A stretch of DNA of 64,000 nucleotides from Nevskia sp. (GTDB lineage Bacteria > Pseudomonadota > Gammaproteobacteria > Nevskiales > Nevskiaceae). Positions 8,458-14,990 of this stretch are shown here, in pieces (the stretch's first letter is position 1; each line of letters opens with the position of its first letter). Location: positions 1 to 64,000 of the forward strand of contig JARLJS010000095.1 in NCBI GenBank assembly GCA_031291075.1. Direction: 5' to 3'. The translations under genes and the position numbers were made by a program. The notes under the pieces were generated by a model. That model saw nothing but the letters and a program-made list of their open reading frames with translations, did not search any database and was not told where the DNA came from.

Positions 8458-9324
8458 ATGAGTGGTGCAGCACTACAAGGCGAGCCGGTGCCAGCCAGGT
8501 TGAGAGGCGAGGACGTCGGTATTCCGGTCAGGAAGCTGGGCCTGCAATACGGCGACAACGTGCCCGAGTTCTGGTTCGGCGACAATGCGCTCCTGACCTG
8601 CCTTTTCGCCAGCTTCTCCGCCAGCCTGCCCGGCGGCGAGGGGCAATTCATTCACAGCGTCAGGAACTATCAGGATCAGATCAAGGATCCCCTGTTGATG
8701 GCCCAGGTCCGTGCCTTTATCGGCCAGGAGGCACAACATTCCCGCGAACATGAAGCGCTGAACAAGTGCATGCAAGCCAAGGGCTATCCGATCGGCAGGA
8801 TCGAAAGGCTCTTGGAGAAGATCAATAAATCGCAGCGCGAGCATGCGGCACCCAAGCGACAGCTGGTAATGACCGTCTGCGGCGAGCACATCACGGCGTT
8901 GATGGCGGACTATTACATCAGCAAGAACCCCGAGACGCTCGGCATGGTGCATCCGAGCGTGCGGAAGATCTGGGCCTGGCACTCGATCGAGGAATCCGAG
9001 CACAAGGCCGTGGCGTTCGACGTTTATATGAAGCTGGTCGGTGACCGCAAGTACCTGTGCCGGCAGATGCGGATCAGTATCTTCATGTTCCTGCTCACAG
9101 CCCCCCTCCTGGCGCTGTACCTGCTCATGTACAGCGGGCGCTTTTTCAGCTGGAAGACCTGGAGGGAAGGCCTTCCCCTCCTGTGGCGAATGCTGAGGGA
9201 CTCCCGGCACGACTTCCGGGATTTCTACAAGCCGGACTTCCATCCGTCGCAGCACGACAACACTGAAAAACTGAACGCGGCTCGCGCACGCTACCTTGGC
9301 GAGTACGGTCCACAGCCGGGCTGA
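8458..9324 (+). CDS. PF10118-family predicted metal-dependent hydrolase (ferritin-like)
   Basis: 288-residue member of the family often labelled predicted metal-dependent hydrolase. The metal-ligand motifs FIGQEAQHSREHEAL and SIEESEHKAVAFDVY form the two E-x-x-H-type half-sites of a helical, probably diiron, ferritin-like core. A membrane-like segment near residues 205-222 (ISIFMFLLTAPLLALYLLM) suggests membrane association. The ATG has AGGAG 9 bases upstream. The real reaction of this family is unknown; neighbours in other genomes suggest lipid chemistry. Nothing is truncated. Confidence 0.88.
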   Translation: MSGAALQGEPVPARLRGEDVGIPVRKLGLQYGDNVPEFWFGDNALLTCLFASFSASLPGGEGQFIHSVRNYQDQIKDPLLMAQVRAFIGQEAQHSREHEALNKCMQAKGYPIGRIERLLEKINKSQREHAAPKRQLVMTVCGEHITALMADYYISKNPETLGMVHPSVRKIWAWHSIEESEHKAVAFDVYMKLVGDRKYLCRQMRISIFMFLLTAPLLALYLLMYSGRFFSWKTWREGLPLLWRMLRDSRHDFRDFYKPDFHPSQHDNTEKLNAARARYLGEYGPQPG

Positions 9325-9492
9325 CGCCGGTGTTGGCAGCAAGGGGCAACGCAGGGTTATCTCTGCGCTGGGTTGAAGTATTCCGGGCTACCAACGATCC
9401 AATCGCGGCCGCTGCACCACTGAGGGCGGCGTAACGCGGCATTGCGACATATTTCGGAGGCCAGCGCCCGGCGCCCGGCCGCTGTTTCCGCA

Positions 9493-10473
9493 CTACCAGG
9501 CCGGATGGACCGGACTGTCCGGCGTGTGATCCGCCGGCGCCGGATCGAACCCGCCCGCTGCCGTGCCATAAGCGGGCGCGATCCGCGGCGTGACCGCATC
9601 GATCGAACGCCTGAGGTCCGTCGCCATTGCGTTCAGCCAGTGGTAGCGCCGGGCATAGCGCGCGCGCTTCCTGGCGGGGATGTCGCCGGGCTCGCGTGGC
9701 GGCGTTGTCGCGCTCATCTCGATCCAGTCGCCGTATGCGCTGCCGCCGGCCTCGAGCCACAGTTCCTCGTAACTGCAGCGTACGTGGCCGCCGTAGCTGC
9801 GGGCGTAATGGCCGTGCTGATAGACGTGGCGCGAGTCGCGGATTCCCATCACGCTGTGTGCGCCCAGCCGGTCCGCCAGTTGCCGGCTGGCCCAGAGCAG
9901 CAGGGCCTTGGGCCGCATGCCGTGATAGTCGCGGGTGAAGTCGCGGATCAGTTCCAGGGTGTCGGCGCCATTGTCGGCGTGGATACAGCCGATGCGCAGC
10001 GCCAGCCCGCCCGGACCGGAGGGATCGATGGTGAAGGTCAGGGAGCACAGCCGGCGGCGGTCGGCGCGGCGGCGCAGGCTCAGCGTGATCTCACCTTCGT
10101 TGCCGAAGCGCGGCTCGTAGGAAAGGAACAGTTCGTAGCCCCGCTCCGATTTGTCCAGGCCGGCGAGGAACAAGCCGTCGCGGAGGTAGACCGGCACCAC
10201 GAAGGCCGTGCCCAGGTGCTGCATGACAAAGCGGTAGTGGCCGACCACAGCCTGCAGGCGACGGGCGCGGCTCCACGAGGACGAAAGATAGGGGCGGCGG
10301 GCCCGGTGCAGGATCATCGGATCCCTGCGCAGCAGCGGTTCCAGCGGAGATCCTGCCAGCAGGCGCAACAGGGGTGCGACCCAGGGCCAGCAGAGCCAGA
10401 TCCTGGCGGCGTAGCGCAACCGTTCCTTCCGGCGCGGTATGCGCGCCGATAGTTCCCACACCCTGATGCTCAT
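9493..10473 (-). CDS. VirK/YbjX (DUF535) family protein
   Basis: Matches the DUF535/VirK family by GTAFVVPVYLRDG, RFGNEGEITLSLR, IGCIHADNG, TRDYHGMRPKALLLWA and YARSYGGHVRCSYEELW. Family members have been tied to envelope functions and virulence in enterics, but the biochemistry is not known. The ATG at 10473 (MSIRVWEL) is chosen because the family homology begins there. The track start at 10608 adds 45 low-complexity residues and cannot be excluded, since the candidate promoter lies upstream of both. The protein is cytoplasmic, arginine-rich and has no signal peptide. It is transcribed away from thiS. Confidence 0.82.
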   Translation of the reverse strand: MSIRVWELSARIPRRKERLRYAARIWLCWPWVAPLLRLLAGSPLEPLLRRDPMILHRARRPYLSSSWSRARRLQAVVGHYRFVMQHLGTAFVVPVYLRDGLFLAGLDKSERGYELFLSYEPRFGNEGEITLSLRRRADRRRLCSLTFTIDPSGPGGLALRIGCIHADNGADTLELIRDFTRDYHGMRPKALLLWASRQLADRLGAHSVMGIRDSRHVYQHGHYARSYGGHVRCSYEELWLEAGGSAYGDWIEMSATTPPREPGDIPARKRARYARRYHWLNAMATDLRRSIDAVTPRIAPAYGTAAGGFDPAPADHTPDSPVHPAW

Positions 10474-10658
10474 GCCCTGATCCCAATACCCGCCCAAAAC
10501 CCGGGGGAAGGGATGGCTCGGCTGAGGCGCTGAGGCCCCGGCGCTGCCGGCCGATGCATGCCCGCCCGTGGTCGCAAACTCCCCGTAGCCTTGGACCCGT
10601 CCCTTCAACCCGCCCCGGAAATCCCGTTGGCGTGCCCCCGTGCCCCACTTGAGTACAC

Positions 10659-10686
10659 ACTATACCAAATCGTAAAGAAAGGTTAA
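10659..10686 (-). promoter_or_regulatory. Candidate promoter for the DUF535 gene
   Basis: In an AT-rich patch, the minus strand has TTAACC (4 of 6), a 16-base spacer and TATAGT (5 of 6). It lies about 190 bases upstream of the chosen ATG. The rest of the gap to thiS (10687-10793) shows no clear element, including no thiamine riboswitch core. Confidence 0.45.
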
Positions 10687-10793
10687 TTAATGTATCGAAC
10701 GGTAATGGCGGCTTCAGCCAGGGTGAACGGAAGCGGGCCCAGGCTGGGGTAGAATCGCGCGCCCGTCATATCCGGAATGCTTTCGACAATGTC

Positions 10794-10994
10794 ATGCAGA
10801 TAGTCCTCAATGGCGAGCCCGTAGCCGTTGCCGACGGCAGCTCCGTTGCCGATCTGGTGGGTGTATTGGGGCTGCAGGGGCAGCGGGTCGCCGTCGAGCT
10901 GAACGGCGACATCGTGTCGCGCAGCCGCTGGACCGAAATGCGGTTGAAGGATGGCGACCACGCCGAAATCGTGCGCGCGATAGGAGGGGGGTGA
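10794..10994 (+). CDS. thiS: Thiamine sulfur-carrier protein ThiS
   Basis: 66-residue ubiquitin-fold carrier that delivers sulfur as a C-terminal thiocarboxylate to ThiG during thiazole formation. It starts MQIVLNGEP and ends in IGGG, exposing the required C-terminal Gly-Gly. Length and the pattern of hydrophobic strands fit the family. No strong Shine-Dalgarno sequence is seen. thiG follows on the same strand after an unusual 257-bp gap containing palindromic repeats. No other thi genes are in the window. Confidence 0.92.
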   Translation: MQIVLNGEPVAVADGSSVADLVGVLGLQGQRVAVELNGDIVSRSRWTEMRLKDGDHAEIVRAIGGG

Positions 10995-11033
10995 GGGCCC
11001 TATCGAATGACTCAATGTCATTCGATAGGGCCC
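10995..11033. repeat. Perfect 17-bp inverted repeat between thiS and thiG
   Basis: GGGCCCTATCGAATGAC and its exact complement flank a 5-base loop, one base after the thiS stop codon. There is no T-run, so it may be a repeat element or RNA-stability hairpin rather than a terminator. Confidence 0.85.
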
Positions 11034-11159
11034 GAACGCCCGGCCAGGGATGGCCGAGCCGGGGGTTCAAGCGGATGCGAGGTCGCGCCATGGATGGCTT
11101 TGCCGAGGTATCAGGAGAGGGTCGAAGCGACTCCATGTCATTCGATAGCACCCGAACGC
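11009..11159. repeat. Direct repeat pair in the thiS-thiG gap
   Basis: A 31-base unit (core ATGTCATTCGATAG, then CCCGAACGC) occurs at 11009-11039 and again at 11129-11159, exactly 120 bases apart, with three mismatches. The segment between contains CCAGGGATGGC and CCATGGATGGC echoes. This is the style of an intergenic REP-like element. A further imperfect hairpin, ATGATGGGGCTG with CAGCCCATCAT, lies at about 11168-11193. Confidence 0.75.
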
Positions 11160-11251
11160 GTCTCGGTATGATGGGGCTGGCAGCCCATCATGCCGCTGCC
11201 GCATCCCTGTAAACACGGCGTCGCCCGGGCGACGCCCCAGCGAGATCAACG

Positions 11252-12058
11252 ATGAACCTGGCAGAACCGATTCAGCCCGCGGAAGACAGCCTCAGGATTG
11301 CCGGACGCACCTACCGTTCGCGCCTGCTGGTCGGCACGGGCAAGTACAAGGACCTCGAACAGACCCGGCAGGCGATCGAGGCGAGCGGCGCCGAGATCGT
11401 CACGGTGGCCATCCGCCGTACCAACATCGGCCAGAAACCCGGCGAACCGAACCTGCTCGACGTGCTGCCGCCGGATCGCTACACCATCCTGCCGAACACC
11501 GCCGGCTGCTACACCGCCGAGGATGCGGTACGCACCTGCCGCCTGGCGCGCGAGCTGCTCGACGGCCACCGGCTGGTCAAGCTGGAGGTGCTGGGCGACG
11601 CCAGGACCCTGTTCCCGGATGTGGCGGCGACCGTGGTCGCTGCGGAGCAATTGGTGAAGGAAGGTTTCGAGGTGATGGTCTATACCAGCGACGACCCGAT
11701 CGCGGCCAAGCGGCTGGAACAGATCGGCTGCGTCGCGGTGATGCCGCTGGCCGCACCCATCGGCTCCGGCCTGGGCGTGCAGAACCGCTACAACCTGCTC
11801 GCCATCGTCGAGAATGCGCAGGTGCCGATCCTGGTGGACGCGGGTGTCGGCACGGCCTCCGATGCGGCGATCGCCATGGAGCTGGGCTGCGACGGCGTGC
11901 TGATGAACACCGCCATCGCCGAAGCCAGGGACCCGGTGCTGATGGCGAGCGCCATGAAGCACGCCGTGGTGGCCGGCCGCGAGGCGTTCCGTGCCGGCCG
12001 CATGCCGCGCCGGCGTTACGCCTCGGCCTCGTCGCCGCTCGACGGCACCATCGCCTGA
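11252..12058 (+). CDS. thiG: Thiazole synthase ThiG
   Basis: Forms the thiazole phosphate of thiamine from 1-deoxyxylulose 5-phosphate, dehydroglycine or iminoglycine and the ThiS thiocarboxylate. The 268-residue TIM barrel has [10 protein letters not shown] near the N-terminus, the Schiff-base lysine in LVKLEVLGD (about K110), and the phosphate-binding end [21 protein letters not shown]. Length is normal. trmB begins 3 bases after the stop, so the two are probably co-transcribed. Linkage with thiS is weakened by the intervening repeats. Confidence 0.96.
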   Translation: MNLAEPIQPAEDSLRIAGRTYRSRLLVGTGKYKDLEQTRQAIEASGAEIVTVAIRRTNIGQKPGEPNLLDVLPPDRYTILPNTAGCYTAEDAVRTCRLARELLDGHRLVKLEVLGDARTLFPDVAATVVAAEQLVKEGFEVMVYTSDDPIAAKRLEQIGCVAVMPLAAPIGSGLGVQNRYNLLAIVENAQVPILVDAGVGTASDAAIAMELGCDGVLMNTAIAEARDPVLMASAMKHAVVAGREAFRAGRMPRRRYASASSPLDGTIA

Positions 12059-12061
12059 CGC

Positions 12062-12775
12062 ATGAGCGCCGCCGGCCGCCAACCGCTCACACCCGACGTG
12101 GCGCATCCCCGCGCGGTGCGCAGCTTCGTGCGTCGCGAGGGACGCATCACGCCAGCGCAGCAGCAGGCGCTACAACACCTGTGGCCGCGCTACGGCATCG
12201 AGACCACCGGCGCGCTGCTGGACCCGGCCGCCGCGTTCGGCCGCACCGCGCCGCTGGTGGTGGAGATCGGCTTCGGCAGCGGCGACCACCTGCTGGCCGG
12301 CGCGCGGGCGAGGCCGGGGGCGGACTTCCTCGGCATCGAGGTGCACCGGCCCGGCGTAGGCCGCGTGCTGCAGCAGGCCGAGAAGGATGGCCTGAACAAT
12401 CTGCGCGTGATCTGCGCCGATGCGGTGGAGGTACTGCGCGACTGCCTGCCGCCGGGATGCGTCGACGAGATCGTCATATTCTTTCCCGACCCGTGGCCGA
12501 AGAAGCGGCATCACAAGCGGCGCCTGATCCAGCCGGATTTCGCGCGTGTGCTGGTGCGGGCCCTCCGCGGCGGCGGCCGCCTGCGGCTGGCCACCGACTG
12601 GGCGGACTACGCCCGTCACATGCTGGAGGTGCTCGGCGCCGAGCCGGGCCTGCGCAACGTTGCCGGCGACGGCGCCCTGATCGAGCGCCCGGCTGACCGG
12701 CCGCTGACGCGCTTCGAGGCGCGCGGCCTGCGGCTGGGGCATGCCGTGGCCGACCTCGAATTCGTTCGCGGCTAG
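12062..12775 (+). CDS. trmB: tRNA (guanine-N7)-methyltransferase TrmB
   Basis: SAM-dependent enzyme making m7G46 in the tRNA variable loop. The 237-residue protein has the SAM motif VEIGFGSGDHLL, the GIEVHRPGVGR segment, and the family hallmark FFPDPWPKKRHHKRRL. It ends soon after FEARGLRLGHAVADLEF. It begins 3 bases after thiG and ends 6 bases before the phosphoribulokinase, consistent with a thiG-trmB-prkB transcript. Confidence 0.96.
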   Translation: MSAAGRQPLTPDVAHPRAVRSFVRREGRITPAQQQALQHLWPRYGIETTGALLDPAAAFGRTAPLVVEIGFGSGDHLLAGARARPGADFLGIEVHRPGVGRVLQQAEKDGLNNLRVICADAVEVLRDCLPPGCVDEIVIFFPDPWPKKRHHKRRLIQPDFARVLVRALRGGGRLRLATDWADYARHMLEVLGAEPGLRNVAGDGALIERPADRPLTRFEARGLRLGHAVADLEFVRG

Positions 12776-12781
12776 CCCACA

Positions 12782-13687
12782 ATGTCCGCCGAACACCCCA
12801 TCATCGCGGTCACCGGCGCCTCCGGCGCCGGCACCAGCACGGTGCGGCGTGTGTTCAAGCGCATCTTCGACAACCTTGGCCTGGAGGCGGCCTACGTCCA
12901 GGGCGACAGCTTCCACGCCTACAACCGCGAGCAGATGCGCGCCCTGGTGGAGAAGGCGCGCATCCGCGGCGAGAATTTCAGCCACTTCGGTCCGGGAGCC
13001 AACCTGTTCGACCGGCTGGAGCGCCTGTTCCGCGACTACGGCGCGCGCGGCACCGGCATGGTGAGGCAGTACCTCCACACCGAGGACGAGGCGGCGGAGT
13101 CCGACCAGCCGGTGGGCACCTTCACGCCCTGGACCAAGTTGCCGCCGGACACCGACGTGCTGTTCTACGAGGGCCTGCACGGCGGCGTGGTGACTTCCGA
13201 GGTCAACGTGGCGCGCCATGTCGACCTGCTGATCGGCGTCACCCCCATCATCAACCTGGAGTGGATCCAGAAGATCAAGCGCGACCGCGACGAGCGCGGC
13301 CAGGCGGTGGAGGACGTGACCAAGACGATCCTGCGCCGCCTGCCGGACTACGTTACCTACATCACCCCGCAGTTCTCGCGCACCGACGTCAATTTCCAGC
13401 GCGTGCCCCTGGTCGACACCAGCAACCCCTTCGTCGAGCGCGACATTCCCACCCAGGAGGAGAGCCTGGTGGTGATCAGCTTCCGCCTCAACTCGCGCGC
13501 CGAGGCCGACATCGGCAAGCTGGTCGACACCATCCCCAATGCCTTCCTGTCGCGGCCGACCACGCTGGTGGTGCCGGGCACCGAGATGGAAGTGGCGATG
13601 GAGGCGGTGCTGCGCCCGGCGGTGAAGCGCCTGGCCAAGGTGCGCCTGAAAGCGCTCAAGAAGAAGGACAAGGACGAGGACGATTAG
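12782..13687 (+). CDS. prkB: Phosphoribulokinase-like kinase
   Basis: P-loop kinase of the proteobacterial phosphoribulokinase family (ribulose 5-phosphate to ribulose 1,5-bisphosphate). Walker A is GASGAGTST. FYEGLHGG, the signature around INLEWIQKIKRDRDERG, and a C-terminal TTLVVPGTEMEVAMEAVLR follow the family order. The 301-residue length fits. No RuBisCO or other Calvin-cycle gene is in the window, and the gene sits behind trmB. E. coli PrkB shows that such orphan homologues exist without carbon fixation, so the cellular role is open. The stop codon lies in the left arm of a palindromic element. Confidence 0.88.
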   Translation: MSAEHPIIAVTGASGAGTSTVRRVFKRIFDNLGLEAAYVQGDSFHAYNREQMRALVEKARIRGENFSHFGPGANLFDRLERLFRDYGARGTGMVRQYLHTEDEAAESDQPVGTFTPWTKLPPDTDVLFYEGLHGGVVTSEVNVARHVDLLIGVTPIINLEWIQKIKRDRDERGQAVEDVTKTILRRLPDYVTYITPQFSRTDVNFQRVPLVDTSNPFVERDIPTQEESLVVISFRLNSRAEADIGKLVDTIPNAFLSRPTTLVVPGTEMEVAMEAVLRPAVKRLAKVRLKALKKKDKDEDD

Positions 13688-13956
13688 GGTCTGTTAACGC
13701 TATTTGGATCGCTGCGCCGGGGTATATTTTCGCGCAGTGCAAGGAACGAGCGACGCGGTGTACTTGAAGTACATGAGGAGCGAGAGACGTAGCAATGCGC
13801 GAAAATATACCCCGTCCCGGAGGGTTGCCCCCGGATTTGCGCCCAGGCGGCGTTGCTCGTCGCTTACGTACTCCGAGTACGCTGCGCTCCTCGCGCCTTG
13901 CCTGGACGCAAATCCGGGGGCAACGCAGCGATCCAAATAGCGTTAACAGACCCTAA
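13684..13956. repeat. 273-bp nested palindromic element (three-stem, MITE-like)
   Basis: Perfect 33-bp terminal inverted repeats (13684-13716 and 13924-13956) enclose two further hairpins. One has 18-bp arms, GGGGTATATTTTCGCGCA and its complement (13719-13736, 13796-13813). The other has 17-bp arms, TTGCCCCCGGATTTGCG and its complement (13825-13841, 13907-13923). The hairpin heads are related to each other and centred on GTACTTGAAGTAC and GTACTCCGAGTAC. The left arm includes the prkB stop codon and the right arm ends on the A of the tas ATG. Both strands carry 78-codon ORFs that are by-products of the symmetry. Confidence 0.92.
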
Positions 13957-14990
13957 TGCGTCTCAACGTGCTTGGCGGCACCGAGCTGAAAGTCAGCCGC
14001 ATCGGCCTGGGCACCATGACCTGGGGCGAGCAGAACACCGAGGCCGAGGCGCATGCCCAGCTCGACTACGCGGTGGCGCAGGGCGTCAACTTCATCGACG
14101 CCGCCGAGATGTACCCGGTGCCGCCCAAGGCCGACACGCAGGGGCGCACCGAGCAGTACCTGGGCAGCTGGCTGCGTTCGCGCGGCGGCCGCGAGCGGCT
14201 GGTGATCGCCACCAAGGTGATCGGGCCGGGCGAGTTCCCGTGGATCCGCGGCGGGCCGCGGCTGGACCGCAACAGCGTGCTGGCCGCCTGCGACGCCAGC
14301 CTCAGGCGATTGCAGCTCGACGTCATCGACCTGTACCAGGTGCACTGGCCGGCGCGCAGCACCAACTACTTCGGCCAGCTCGGCTATCGCCCCACCTACG
14401 ACCGCGCCGCCACGCCGATCGAAGAGACGCTGGGCGCGCTCGACGAGCTGGTCAAGCGCGGCAAGGTGCGCCACGTCGGCGTGTCCAATGAGACGCCCTG
14501 GGGCGTGGCGGAATACTTCTGCCTGGCGCGGGAGTCTGGCCTGCCGCGCCCGGTGTCGATCCAGAACCCCTACAGCCTGCTCAACCGCAGCTTCGAGATC
14601 GGCCTGGCCGAATATGCGCACCGCGACAAGCTGGGCCTGCTGGCCTACTCGCCGCTGGCCTTCGGCGTGCTCAGCGGCAAGTACCTCGACGGCGCCCGGC
14701 CGCCGGGGGCGCGTATCACACTGTTCGCACGCTTCGGCCGCTACAACGGCGCCCAGGCCGACGCGGCCACCGCCGAGTATGTCGCCCTGGCCCGCAAGCA
14801 CGGACTCGACCCGGCGCAGATGGCGCTGGCGTTCGTGCAGTCGCGGCCGTTCACCGTGTCCACCATCATCGGCGCGACCACGCTCGAGCAGCTGCGCTCG
14901 AACATCGCCTCACACGAGATCAAGCTGCCCGACGAAGTGCTGGCGGGCATCGAGGCGATCCACAAGCGGTATACGATCCCCTGTCCCTAA
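13956..14990 (+). CDS. tas: NADP(H)-dependent aldo-keto reductase, Tas family
   Basis: TIM-barrel aldo-keto reductase close to E. coli Tas, whose physiological substrate is not settled. The strongest signatures are LGTMTWGEQNTEAEAHAQLD, AEMYPVPPKADTQGRTEQYL (catalytic Tyr in AEMY), LYQVHWPAR and VSIQNPYSLLNRSFE. The 344-residue length is normal. The ATG overlaps the end of the upstream palindromic element, so the leader is the inverted-repeat arm and lacks a visible ribosome binding site. Translation may therefore be weak or depend on RNA folding. The 3' end overlaps the convergent subtilase gene by 4 bases. Confidence 0.93.
   Translation: MRLNVLGGTELKVSRIGLGTMTWGEQNTEAEAHAQLDYAVAQGVNFIDAAEMYPVPPKADTQGRTEQYLGSWLRSRGGRERLVIATKVIGPGEFPWIRGGPRLDRNSVLAACDASLRRLQLDVIDLYQVHWPARSTNYFGQLGYRPTYDRAATPIEETLGALDELVKRGKVRHVGVSNETPWGVAEYFCLARESGLPRPVSIQNPYSLLNRSFEIGLAEYAHRDKLGLLAYSPLAFGVLSGKYLDGARPPGARITLFARFGRYNGAQADAATAEYVALARKHGLDPAQMALAFVQSRPFTVSTIIGATTLEQLRSNIASHEIKLPDEVLAGIEAIHKRYTIPCP

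Noticed and set aside
10687-10793. Possible TPP riboswitch before thiS
   Set aside because: The conserved CTGAGA and ACCTGA-type core elements are not present.
10991-11212. 73-aa ORF in the thiS-thiG gap
   Set aside because: Lies entirely in the repeat elements, and its internal peptide repetition (NDSMSFD, SDSMSFD) simply mirrors the DNA repeats.
13700-13940. Two 78-aa ORFs, one on each strand, between prkB and tas
   Set aside because: They exist on both strands because the DNA is palindromic; no ribosome binding site and no family match.
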